Source of the DNA: Candidatus Nitrotoga sp. BS
GTDB taxonomy: Bacteria > Pseudomonadota > Gammaproteobacteria > Burkholderiales > Gallionellaceae
Assembly (NCBI RefSeq): GCF_927797785.1
Contig: NZ_CAKMLL010000066.1
Coordinates: 1-48,703 of the forward strand
Direction: 5' to 3'
DNA: 48,703 nt
The translations under genes and the position numbers were made by a program. Shown one piece after another: positions 1-8,194 of this stretch. The notes under the pieces were generated by a model. That model was given only the letters and a program-made list of their open reading frames with translations. It searched no databases and was not told the DNA's origin. Position 1 is the first letter of the stretch. Every line of letters begins with the position of its first letter.

Positions 1-352
1 CGGCTCTTGCCCGGGCTTGCGCCGCTTCCTGTTCCGCTCTGGCTCTGGCCGCATCTTGCTCTGCCTTGAGACGGGCTGCTTCGGCTCTTGCCCGGGCTTG
101 CGCCGCTTCCTGTTCCGCTCTGGCTCTGGCCGCATCTTGCTCTGCCTTGAGACGGGCTGCTTCGGCTCTTGCCCGGGCTTGCGCCGCTTCCTGTTCCGCT
201 CTGGCTCTGGCCGCATCTTGCTCTGCCTTGAGACGGGCTGCTTCGGCTCTTGCCCGGGCTTGCGCCGCTTCCTGTTCCGCTCTGGCTCTGGCCGCATCTT
301 GCTCTGCCTTGAGACGGGCTGCTTCGGCTCTTGCCCGGGCTTGCGCCGCTTC
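1..352. repeat. Perfect 81-bp tandem repeat inside the coiled-coil gene
   Basis: Copies begin at 1, 82, 163 and 244, and a partial fifth begins at 325. The four full copies look identical base for base. Each encodes 27 residues of the Ala/Arg/Glu/Gln-rich helix, so changes in copy number keep the frame. The array may continue left of the window. Confidence 0.95.
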
Positions 353-1183
353 CTGCTCTGCTTTGAGACGGGCCGCTTCGGCTTCAGTTCGTGCACGGGC
401 TTCTGCCTTGGCTACCGCAGCTTCTTGCTCGGCCTTGACTCTTCTCGCTTCTTGCATTGCCTCGAGGCGGGCAAGCTCCATTTCTACTTTTGCCTTGGCT
501 TCCGCTTGTACCTTGGCTTGCGCAGCAGCTTGCTCGGCCTTGGCTTTCGCAGCTTCCTGTTCTGCCATTCGTTGTGCAGCCTCTGCTTCCTCTCTCGCTT
601 TGGCGAGCGCAGCCTCTTGCTCGGCCTTGACTCTTTTCGCTTCTTGTATTGCTTCGAGGCGGGCAAGCTCCATTTCTACTCTTGCCTTGGCTTCTGCTTG
701 CACCTTGGCTTGCGCAGCCTCTTGCTCGGCCTTGGCTTTTGCAGCTTTCTCTTCTGCCAGACGTTGTGCAGCCTTTGCTTCTTCTCTCGCTTTGGCAAGC
801 GCAGCTTCTTGCTCTAGCTTGACTTTTTCCGCCTTTTCGATTTCAAGTGGTGTGGGACTTGGTTCTATTTCCGGTTCATCCGGTTGTTTAACGGGTATGT
901 CAGCTGGCAATGGCTTGGGGACTGACTTACTAGCCTGAGGCTTTGACTTAACGGAGGCAGGGTCAGAAGCGGCAGATGCCGGCGGCGCAGAAGGTTTATC
1001 CGCCATCGCAAGGGTCACTTTCATCTCACGAGCAGCCTTAGTTACCCCCCGTGACTGCGCCATTGTGGGATAAAGAACGGCCGCGTGCAGCATCAAAACA
1101 ATCGCAACGACAACCGCCCGCTCTCGTGCTTCCGGCGTGACAGGCCATACATTTAAAAATTTGTTCAGCCTTGTCTCCCTCAA
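1..1183 (-). CDS. TonB/TolA-like coiled-coil envelope protein, N-terminal part (runs off the window)
   Basis: The open frame on the minus strand enters the window's left edge with no stop, so the C-terminal domain is not seen. It begins with a short basic stretch and one hydrophobic segment (VVVAIVLMLHAAVLY) containing a His, the topology of TonB or TolA inner-membrane anchors. A Pro/Ser-rich stretch follows, then more than 250 residues rich in Ala, Glu, Lys, Arg and Gln that should form a long periplasmic helix or coiled coil. No ATG lies before the membrane segment. The frame opens after a TAA, and the candidate starts are TTG at 1183 or CTG at 1168; the CTG follows a GAGGGAG motif by six bases. 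A Fur-box-like site further upstream favours an iron-regulated TonB-type energy transducer, but TolA cannot be excluded without the C-terminus. Confidence 0.7.
   Translation of the reverse strand, partial: MRETRLNKFLNVWPVTPEARERAVVVAIVLMLHAAVLYPTMAQSRGVTKAAREMKVTLAMADKPSAPPASAASDPASVKSKPQASKSVPKPLPADIPVKQPDEPEIEPSPTPLEIEKAEKVKLEQEAALAKAREEAKAAQRLAEEKAAKAKAEQEAAQAKVQAEAKARVEMELARLEAIQEAKRVKAEQEAALAKAREEAEAAQRMAEQEAAKAKAEQAAAQAKVQAEAKAKVEMELARLEAMQEARRVKAEQEAAVAKAEARARTEAEAARLKAEQEAAQARARAEAARLKAEQDAARARAEQEAAQARARAEAARLKAEQDAARARAEQEAAQARARAEAARLKAEQDAARARAEQEAAQARARAEAARLKAEQDAARARAEQEAAQARARA
421..804. repeat. Two diverged 192-bp (64-residue) repeats in the same gene
   Basis: The block at 421-612 is repeated imperfectly at 613-804; for example, the GCAAGCTCCA motif occurs at 471 and again at 663. 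A partial third copy follows. These units are older and more diverged than the 81-bp array, so the helix seems to have grown by repeated in-frame duplication at two scales. Confidence 0.85.
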
Positions 1184-1912
1184 TGAGAATTATTTAAACC
1201 ACGTGCTAACGATAAGGCACGAATGGCAACCGTAATCAATTCCAACCTCCAGTTTTTGCACCTCAATTTATCGCATCCACAGCCCACCGCTTGACAGACC
1301 ATAAAAACTATGTTTTTTACAAATGCTTCCTTATTTTGGAGTCTAGGTCTGCCCAATAATTGACTTGCAAGGTATGGGCTAGCTGAAGTGGAATAACTCT
1401 GTGTTACACACAAATTATTGAAATTCTGCTCAAGAAGACAATAGAAGAAAAAATTTATACATAACGAATATCTTAAAATTGGGCTTTGATAATTTACGTG
1501 CTGCAACAAGATCAGAATAATGACATTATCAATGATAATGATTCGCAATTATATTCGTATATAATTTGGAATGCAATATTTGAAGAAACAATTAAGGAAT
1601 AATTTACGAGATTGATTTAGTACCCAGGAATCAGTCACTCAGCTAATGTTGCGCAAGCTCGGCGGCATCATTCATTTCCAAATAGGGAGACGAAGCTTAA
1701 GTGCCAACTAAATCCGATCAATAAGCGCGCCTGCTCATAGTTCATAGTTCAAAGCTCATAACCCAAGAACCTAGGAGACTGTCGACTCGCCAACAGCAAG
1801 CTGGAAGTCAATAACGTGATCCCTGTTAGCGCTTGTCAAGGAAGTGGATGAAGACCTGCCTTGGTGAAAGATACACCTTTCAAGAATTCTGCTTACCTTG
1901 TTGAAACCTCAT
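1184..1912. other. Intergenic stretch without a convincing gene
   Basis: About 730 AT-rich bases separate the coiled-coil gene from hmp. A 122-codon minus frame (1180-1548) exists, but its first codons are the Fur-box-like repeat and its protein has low complexity, so I do not call it. A short imperfect repeat (TCATAGT units, about 1735-1760) is the only other structure noticed. Confidence 0.6.
1524..1547. promoter_or_regulatory. Fur-box-like site
   Basis: CATTATC-AAT-GATAATG (1524-1540) is a perfect 7-3-7 inverted repeat. It overlaps TGATAATGATTCGCA (1533-1547), which matches 12 of the 14 arm positions of the 7-1-7 Fur model TGATAATnATTATCA. It lies about 345 bp upstream of the TonB/TolA-like start, which is distant but is the only downstream gene on that side. 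Confidence 0.55.
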
Positions 1913-3166
1913 TTACATAGGACATTTTCCTTGAGCTAGCGGCCTTTTCAATTCCTGACGTGGGCCAAAGAATTCGAAATGCACCTGCGCCGAAGGAATT
2001 CCCCAGACGAGCAGCTCATGATAAATGCTTATCATGAATGGTTGAGGTCCACAGAAAAAATAATCCGCATCTCGGTTAGGCACCAAGGATTCTATTAACT
2101 TTGCGTCAATAAAACCTGTGCTGGCGGAACCTTCACGTGTAATTCCCACCTCTGCTGGATCACTGTAACGGTAGTATACTTTCAGATTAGAGTGCTTTAC
2201 TGCCAGCGCATCGATAGTTTTCTTAAAAGCCTGCGTACCTTCATTCAGACTACCGTGGATGAATACAATCTGGCGATCAGGCATAGCATCAAGAGCGCTC
2301 AGAAAAATGCTTAAAATCGGTGTAATACCCACACCTGCGGCCAGCAAAACTAACGGCCGCTCATGTTTTTCAGTAACATCGAAGAAAAACTCGCCACATG
2401 GCGGGGCAATTTCCACTGTTGCGCCAACATCAACATCACTGTGTAAGAAATTGGAAACATAACCGTCAGGCGCACTGGCTTTTTGCCCTGTCTCACGTTT
2501 TACACTAATGCGAAACCATTCTAGTCCTGGCTTATCCGAAAGGCTGTAGTTTCGCATGGTGGTATGGCCACATGGGCTCGCCACACGCACCGTGATATAT
2601 TGTCCAGGCTTGAATGCAGGAGGCTTGCCACCATCTACCGGAGCCAAATAAAAAGAGGTGATCACATCACTTTCCACCTCTTTTCTAATTACGCGGAATG
2701 ATTTAAATCCTTCCCATCCACCCGGCATGACGGTGTGATCATAATAAATCTGTTTTTCACGGCCCATCAGGATATCAGCCAGGAAACCGTACGCTTCTGC
2801 CCATGCATTGATTACATCATCCGTTGCTCCTTCGCCAAGAACTTCACGAATGGAAGCAAGCAAATTTTCCCCCACGATGGGGTAATGTTCTGGCTTAACC
2901 TGCAGCGATGCATGCTTTTGCGCAATTAGCTCTACCGCGCCACCAAGAACTTCAAGATTATCTATATTTGCAGCATAGGCACAGATTGCACCTGCCAATG
3001 CTTTTTGCTGTAGCCCCGCCGCCTGATTCGCCGGATTGAAGAATGGAGCAACTTCAGGATTATGCGAAAACATTCTTTTGTAAAAATGTCGCGTAAGTGT
3101 TTCGCCATGCTCTTCAAGAATTGGAGCGGTGGATTTAACAATAGCAATGGTTTGAGTTTTTAACAT
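1913..3166 (-). CDS. hmp: Flavohemoglobin, nitric oxide dioxygenase
   Basis: This full-length 417-residue protein converts NO and O2 to nitrate in the cytoplasm using NAD(P)H. Residues 1-140 are the globin domain, with the haem-pocket Tyr29 and Gln53, proximal His85 and the supporting Tyr95 and Glu137. Residues of about 150-260 form the FAD domain with the RNYS motif (205-208), and the C-terminal NAD domain shows GVGITP and FFCGPQPF. The ATG at 3166 has AAAGGTG a few bases upstream. The start lies inside the end of a 48-codon frame, suggesting translational coupling. A large palindrome at 3365-3396 is the likely regulatory site. No NO-sensing regulator gene is visible nearby. Confidence 0.95.
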   Translation of the reverse strand: MLKTQTIAIVKSTAPILEEHGETLTRHFYKRMFSHNPEVAPFFNPANQAAGLQQKALAGAICAYAANIDNLEVLGGAVELIAQKHASLQVKPEHYPIVGENLLASIREVLGEGATDDVINAWAEAYGFLADILMGREKQIYYDHTVMPGGWEGFKSFRVIRKEVESDVITSFYLAPVDGGKPPAFKPGQYITVRVASPCGHTTMRNYSLSDKPGLEWFRISVKRETGQKASAPDGYVSNFLHSDVDVGATVEIAPPCGEFFFDVTEKHERPLVLLAAGVGITPILSIFLSALDAMPDRQIVFIHGSLNEGTQAFKKTIDALAVKHSNLKVYYRYSDPAEVGITREGSASTGFIDAKLIESLVPNRDADYFFCGPQPFMISIYHELLVWGIPSAQVHFEFFGPRQELKRPLAQGKCPM

Positions 3167-3306
3167 AGGGCACCTTTAATGGTATTTTCTCGATTGGTAT
3201 TATTTGCAGCCATTTGCAAAACAGTAGATATACATGTCAGATTTGCCAAGGAGAATAGAACTGGTTTTGCTTCTGCACTTAATTCTTTCATGCGAAAAAT
3301 CATCAT
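3160..3306 (-). CDS. Possible small protein or leader peptide overlapping hmp
   Basis: A 48-codon frame begins with two ATG codons (3306, 3303) directly after a GAGGAAGGG ribosome-binding sequence. It ends with a TAA that overlaps the hmp ATG, so translation of the two would be coupled. The peptide has two Cys (25 and the last residue, 48) and a mildly hydrophobic middle. I do not recognise it. The good ribosome site and the overlap support translation; short length and lack of known relatives argue for caution. It lies between the palindrome at 3365 and hmp, so it would be on the same transcript. Confidence 0.4.
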   Translation of the reverse strand: MMIFRMKELSAEAKPVLFSLANLTCISTVLQMAANNTNRENTIKGALC

Positions 3307-3803
3307 CCCTTCCTCACAACAATATTGAGTGTTCGAGGATAACTTAATGCAATAGTCGTGGGAATGTGACAAATTGTCGCGCGACAATTTGTCACACCAC
3401 GACCTATCAACAGTAATCCGCTTCCAATTCCGATGTGTGAAAAACTCTATTTGGTTAATTGAGGCAGCCTGTCGAAAACGCAAGATAAAAAAATTGTTAG
3501 CAGAAATCCGCTCATCCTTTAACTGGCTCAACGCACTACAGGCTCTCAAGTGAATACACTTCTTACGGGATTATACAAATTGACAATGACCCACTCTATT
3601 TACATAGAGCCTAACGAAGCGTCCTTGGGCTACCACGCTACCTTCAAGCTCGCCGCGAACGGTAATGGTTTTGTTGGAAGTATCGACTAGTGGCTGATTC
3701 GGCGATGTTAATTGCTGGAAATATATTGATGCGTACGAGAACAAGTGGCCTATCACTGTTTTAAATATGATTTATGATAGTCAAAAGTATTTTATTCAAT
3801 GCC
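3307..3803. other. Intergenic region upstream of hmp
   Basis: Apart from the 32-bp palindrome at 3365-3396, nothing convincing is seen. A 61-codon minus frame (3571-3756) has a plausible beta-rich ending but no recognisable family or ribosome site. It may be the tail of a decayed gene. Confidence 0.4.
3365..3396. promoter_or_regulatory. Perfect 32-bp palindrome, double operator upstream of hmp
   Basis: TGTGACAAATTGTCGC is followed immediately by its exact reverse complement. It reads as two abutting 15-bp operators of the form GYGACAAWTTGTCRC (3366-3380 and 3381-3395). The centre TTGTC-GCGC-GACAA has the spacing of CRP/FNR-family sites. The same 15-mer occurs upstream of the BNR gene. The cognate regulator (FNR/DNR/NnrR, NsrR or NorR type) is unknown. 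Confidence 0.7.
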
Positions 3804-4304
3804 TTATATATTATTTTTGCTTCCGAGTATCCATCGCTCGATTTGGCCGTAGTCCAACTTGCCGCTTAGTGCTAAAACATTTCCTTGTGCATCATAAAAA
3901 TAGGTGCGCGGCAGCTCTCCATACCATTGCGTATCCACTTCATAACGTAAGCGTTCAACAAAGCTATCGGCAAACACCCAGGATTCAGCTTTCTTCAGAG
4001 GATATTTTTGTAGCGTGCGCGCAATCTCTTTCATTTGTTCCGGGGTATCGGTGGAGATCAGTACCAAATCAAGATTATGGTATTTTTTCGATAGCTTGCC
4101 GAACAGCACCATATCGTCGAGACAATATGTACAGTCGAGAGACCATAAACTGATAATGAAAGGTTTACCCGCATGAGCCGAAACGATTCCCTGATAACTG
4201 CCGCGCACAAAATGTTTGGTAATTTGTGTAGCCGACGAACAAGCACAACTTAAGCACAACAATAAACCGAGCAGAAATTGAATTATTGTTCCATTGAATT
4301 TCAT
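3804..4304 (-). CDS. TlpA-like periplasmic thioredoxin-fold protein
   Basis: The 166-residue protein starts with a hydrophobic signal region holding several Cys (17, 20, 22), which may be a non-canonical lipobox. A thioredoxin fold follows, with CTYC at 58-61 in the redox position (WSLDCTYC), a later LISTDTPEQ strand-helix and a cis-Pro-type segment (ELPRTYFYD). It probably reduces or delivers thiols in the periplasm. Its ATG overlaps the stop of the BNR-repeat gene by four bases (ATGA), so they form one operon. The substrate is unknown; the BNR protein, which shows Cys pairs, is the obvious partner. Confidence 0.8.
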   Translation of the reverse strand: MKFNGTIIQFLLGLLLCLSCACSSATQITKHFVRGSYQGIVSAHAGKPFIISLWSLDCTYCLDDMVLFGKLSKKYHNLDLVLISTDTPEQMKEIARTLQKYPLKKAESWVFADSFVERLRYEVDTQWYGELPRTYFYDAQGNVLALSGKLDYGQIERWILGSKNNI

Positions 4305-5584
4305 TGTGCGGCCTCAGATAGATCAATAAGACGGTAGCCTTCCTTATCAGTATTCCAAGAGAGATAGCTTTTATTGCCATCACTGACCATAAATGGATAA
4401 TCTGAAGTACCAGTGGTGGAAGCGATTTTTTTTGGAGCCGACCAGCGATTACCGCCATCAATGGAATGTTTCAAGTAGATGCCAGTAGCCGTGCCATCAA
4501 ATTCTTTCCAGACGATGAAAACACGTTTGCCCAGACTCAAAACATACGGATGTGATGCTTGCGCCCGAAAATTTCCAAAATTTAAGGGGCGAGAAAAACG
4601 CTGGCCTTGATCAGAAGAGTAGGAATAGAACAATCCATGTTGCTCAGATGAGTTGCTGAACCATACGAAATGATAAATACCGTCATCAGCGATGGATACT
4701 GCTGGGCCATGATGAGGGCAAGCATCAACTTCCCAGTTTTCGTAGCTTAGGCGGATAGGCTGAGATTTACCGTCAAGGCGCATCATGGCATGGTCGCGTA
4801 TGTTCTTGCCGAAAATATGCCGCCACACGATAATCGGAGTACCGTCCTTATCCATTGCCATCGCCACACGGCAGCATTCGCAGGAATGATCGGCAGCTTT
4901 GATGTTGGTCTGGAAAGTTTTGCCTTCATCATCAGAAATGGCGTAATAGATCGCCACCCCACTGTACTTTTCCCCATTTTTTTTAGCGTTTGAGATATCG
5001 CGCTTATCCAGCCAGACAATATAAATCTGACCGCGCTCATTTACGCCCATTGCATCGAAACTGTGGGTTATGGGGTCCAGATTATTATTGACCGTAATGG
5101 GTGCGGAAAAGCTCTTTCCTCCATCTACTGAGCGACTAAAGCGGATATTTCCGGCAAAAGGCGTCTCCAGGTTCTGAGTGTAGGAAACGTAGATCTTGCC
5201 ATTACTCCCCACCAGAATTTTTGGACGGTTCTCGCCTACAGCGGCCACTAACTCAGATTCTGGATTAACCAGTACTGGTGTGCTGAAGGTTTTTCCCTGA
5301 TTATCAGAATGACTCACCATCACATGACCATCGTTCACGGATGCCTGCCACAGCTTGCCGCTGGCATCAAACGTAGCGGTGACTGCAAGCGGCTGGCGAG
5401 CAAGTGCGGTTTGCCATATCCTCGCCATATCATGAGGCTGCATGGAGCCATGACCTGAATGGTCTGCTGCCATACACATTCCATTTGCCGCCAAACAGAA
5501 AATCAACCCTACTCTTCGGCAACTACCCAACAACCATGCGCTCAGGCGCTGATTCCAAAGCTTCCTGATAATCATATTATTCAT
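4301..5584 (-). CDS. Exported BNR-repeat (sialidase-like propeller) protein
   Basis: From the ATG at 5584 the protein is about 427 residues. It has an arginine-containing signal peptide ending near MCMAADHSG and a short His/Met-rich start (DHSGHGSMQPHDM) that could bind metal. Repeated S-x-D-x-G-x-T/S-F/W boxes follow (SDNQGKTF, SVDGGKSF, SDDEGKTF, SSDQGQRF, SIDGGNRW), which mark a beta-propeller. The frame is open further upstream to 5779, but that part looks non-coding, so the inner start was chosen. Sialidase activity is not implied; such propellers are often annotated so by fold alone. A CECC cluster lies mid-protein. It is co-transcribed with the thioredoxin-like gene, and an operator matching that of hmp lies 310 bp upstream. 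Confidence 0.8.
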   Translation of the reverse strand: MNNMIIRKLWNQRLSAWLLGSCRRVGLIFCLAANGMCMAADHSGHGSMQPHDMARIWQTALARQPLAVTATFDASGKLWQASVNDGHVMVSHSDNQGKTFSTPVLVNPESELVAAVGENRPKILVGSNGKIYVSYTQNLETPFAGNIRFSRSVDGGKSFSAPITVNNNLDPITHSFDAMGVNERGQIYIVWLDKRDISNAKKNGEKYSGVAIYYAISDDEGKTFQTNIKAADHSCECCRVAMAMDKDGTPIIVWRHIFGKNIRDHAMMRLDGKSQPIRLSYENWEVDACPHHGPAVSIADDGIYHFVWFSNSSEQHGLFYSYSSDQGQRFSRPLNFGNFRAQASHPYVLSLGKRVFIVWKEFDGTATGIYLKHSIDGGNRWSAPKKIASTTGTSDYPFMVSDGNKSYLSWNTDKEGYRLIDLSEAAQ

Positions 5585-5895
5585 AACGCAACCCTGAAAT
5601 CCGGCAACAGATAAAAAAGTTGTGTCTCGGGTCATAATCCGCAATGAAACTTTCATGAGCGCCTTCCAAGAATTTATATTTCTAATTAGCAACCAATGTA
5701 CGCTGCCCAATTGAGGAATGAGGATGCATTTATAATTTGTTAACCATAGAGCGCTTTTAAAACACAAGTTTCCAGGCAATACAAAACAGATGTAAAAAAA
5801 TTGAACGCGGCATACAAACTAACATGCTAGTGTTTTTTTGGTAACAACACTTTATCGAATTAGATAATTATAGAGGGCAGGCAATAATATGAGAA

Positions 5896-5912
5896 TGCGA
5901 CAATTTGTCGCA
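5896..5912. promoter_or_regulatory. 17-bp perfect palindrome matching the hmp operator
   Basis: TGCGACAATTTGTCGCA is symmetrical about T5904. Its 15-bp core differs by one base from the half of the hmp palindrome at 3381-3395. It lies upstream of the BNR/TlpA operon and immediately downstream of the receptor pseudogene. Confidence 0.65.
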
Positions 5913-5971
5913 CCCTGTCAGATACGGCATCATTACGTTCATGCCGTCGAATAAATCACGTCATATGAAAC

Positions 5972-7803
5972 TCAAAAATTGGCACGTACCCCCATAAGAA
6001 AGCCACGTCCCGGCAATGGGGCGAGCTCCTTCAGGAACGAGGTATGTGCTCGTGCTTCTTGGTTGAAAAGATTGTTGCCCTTGATGTACGCATCCCAGTT
6101 AACAGATTGTGTCTTAAAGCGGTAGTTCAACATGACGTTGGTCAGCGTATAGCTGCTGGTAGGTAATTCGTTTGCTGCAACTCGATCCTGCTTGAAAGAA
6201 TGGGCGACGTCGAGCATTGCACTGAACTTACCAAGCTGGTAGTCAAGACCGGCGCCAAGCCGCATTGGAGTAATACGGGGCAATGGCTCCCCCGTGTCGC
6301 TATTCTTCGCCCGCACATAGTCACCGCGCAAATTGAGATTGAGATTACCTTTTTTCTCATATATCCGGAATTAGCTTTCAGCTTCAAAACCATAAAATTC
6401 AGCTTTTACCGCGCGAAATAAAGCCTCTGGAAGCTCTGCCTGCTCCTGACCACTGTTGATCAACGCAATGTAGTTCTGGAAACGTGTGTAGTGCACCCAA
6501 AGCACCACTATTGGCTGAAAACTTGCGCTCCTGGGGTGCGCCAAATCGGGTTGATGTGGGGCTATTTCCGGCTGAATCTACCGTGGTATGTTCGTTACGC
6601 CCTCCTGCAGTAAGCTTGATGTCACCGAATTTGGCTTCTTCATAAATGTAAAGTGCTTTGGAATTAGTATTTGAAAGCTGTACGCCGAAGGCACCGGTGA
6701 GTGGCCCCAGCTTGGCGTGGGTTGCGTCTATCCGTGTTTCATATCCTTTGTTTTTGAATGTCGTTGCAATTTCACCATCCTCCAACTCATTGTGCAGGTA
6801 GTCCGTATGGTTATATTTGAATTTCACTTCTTGAACGATCGTGCCCAGCTCACGGATCTCTCCCGCCACACCTATCCGTTTACTGTTCATGTCAACGCGC
6901 ACGTCCGGTTCCGCTACTGTGCCGTAGTTTGATTGTAAGTCGCTGTATGAAAGACCGAGATACCCCTTGTCCAAGGTGAGGGCGGCACCTAATGCGGCGC
7001 TATCGCTCTCCGATGAGCTGTTAATCAGGCGTCCCCGGGTTTGTTCAACTGCGGGATCATCCAGAGCACGCTGTCGATCTGATCGCGCAAAACCGGGAAT
7101 ACGGAGGTCGTCAGTTCGACGTGAAGCGACGTCTGCGTGGAGTGCGACCAGGCCATTGCCGGCTTCGAGCACGGCTGCACCACTGCGTTCATTTGCGGCT
7201 CCGCCTATCCGTGGTTCAACGCGGCCCGTGTAGCCATTGATTGGAAATTGCGGAATGCGGTTGTCGAGCGTGTTCACGACACCTCCAACTGCGGCACCGC
7301 CATACATCAGGGCGGCAGGGCCGCGCACCACTTCGATCCGATCTACCACTAGTGGATCTACGGCCGTAGCATGATCAAAGCTCAAGGCCGAAACATCAAG
7401 CATACCAATGCCATTTTGCATTATCCGAACACGATCACCATCGAGGCCTCGAATAATGGGACGACTCGCGTTCGGCCCAAAGTAGGTGGAACTTATACCG
7501 GGAAGTTTGGAAAGCGTTTCACCTAACGTGCTCTCTTGTCGGAACGATAACTCTTTTCCGCTTAGCACAGAGACTGGGGATACCAGATCAAACAGGGCGC
7601 TTCCCAGCGGGTTGGCGGTAACTACAATCTGTGGCAATAAAACTGCTTCATTTGCTAATTGATCAATAACCGGTTGTAAGGTAACGGGAGAGGCGATTTC
7701 GGCCGCGTGCGCAACAGAAAGTGTAGCGACACTCAGAAACAGCGAAGATAGTAAACTAGGTTTTTTAGTCTTGGCAGGTGTAATTAGCGGCGCGCGCAGC
7801 GGC
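5972..7803 (-). pseudogene. Decayed ZnuD-like TonB-dependent receptor (copy 1)
   Basis: This is nearly identical in nucleotide sequence to the intact receptor gene at 16500-19013 from its stop up to about 7617, but it is broken in three ways. A 48-bp in-frame deletion lies at 6670/6671, between AGTATT direct repeats in the intact copy. A 212-bp frameshifting deletion lies at 6490/6491. A TAA replaces a Lys codon at 6371-6373. Its 5' end differs: a plain signal peptide (LFLSVATLSVAHA) followed by a short linker, without the PEGA-like domain of copy 2. No clear start codon is in frame; an ATGATG pair near 7810 is out of frame at a GC-rich repeat. It sits at the end of the zinc operon, just after the DUF2946-like gene. 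Confidence 0.9.
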
Positions 7804-7859
7804 GCGCCATCATTCTGTTAGAAAAAGTTGCACTTCGTTGTTGAATCCGCGAGGCAGTC

Positions 7860-8183
7860 TTATGCAATTTCTTGGAGAAAATCAGGCGGGCCGCGCGCAA
7901 CGGCGATAAGGGGTTGGTTGGAACGGAATGTGATGGCGTTAAACCGTACCGTTTCTCTCGGAATGACAGTTACCGCAAAGGAATGGGAAGAGCTACCAAG
8001 TACACCGCCCAGTTGAGTATAAGCCGCACAATACCCACATGCCGCTGAATGTGATGTGTGCTTGTCGTGCTGCTGATCTTGTTCCTCAAGTGCATGTCGC
8101 AGAGCATGCATAGCTCCGCCTTGCTGAGCAAAAAGCAACAACAAGGTAAGGAGTAGCGGAAAAAACGCACGGGAAAATTGCAT
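7860..8183 (-). CDS. DUF2946-like small exported protein (copy 1)
   Basis: The 107-residue protein starts at ATG 8183 (MQFSRAFF); a TTG at 8198 is an alternative. It has an N-terminal hydrophobic segment, a His-rich stretch (HALRHALEEQDQQHDKHTSHS) and a CGYC motif, then a hydrophilic tail. These suit a small periplasmic or membrane-tethered metal-binding protein; family placement is by pattern. It lies 11 bp after the DUF3299 gene and precedes the receptor pseudogene, exactly as its paralogue at 19064-19387 precedes the intact receptor. Confidence 0.75.
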   Translation of the reverse strand: MQFSRAFFPLLLTLLLLFAQQGGAMHALRHALEEQDQQHDKHTSHSAACGYCAAYTQLGGVLGSSSHSFAVTVIPRETVRFNAITFRSNQPLIAVARGPPDFLQEIA

Positions 8184-8194
8184 AATGGTGTCAA

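Noticed and set aside
1-352. Tandem repeats as a CRISPR array
   Set aside because: Units are contiguous, without spacers, and in frame within a coding region.
17-938. Long plus-strand frames rich in Cys, Arg and Ala opposite the coiled-coil gene
   Set aside because: They are shadows of the 81-bp repeats. The minus frame gives a coherent helix with a membrane anchor and start signals.
1180-1548. 122-codon minus frame
   Set aside because: Its first codons are the Fur-like repeat, composition is low-complexity and no ribosome site or family is seen.
3571-3756. 61-codon minus frame before the TlpA-like gene
   Set aside because: No family or ribosome site; kept only as a remark in the intergenic entry.
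4301-5779. Longer 492-codon form of the BNR protein
   Set aside because: The extra N-terminus looks non-coding and would bury the signal peptide; ATG 5584 was chosen.
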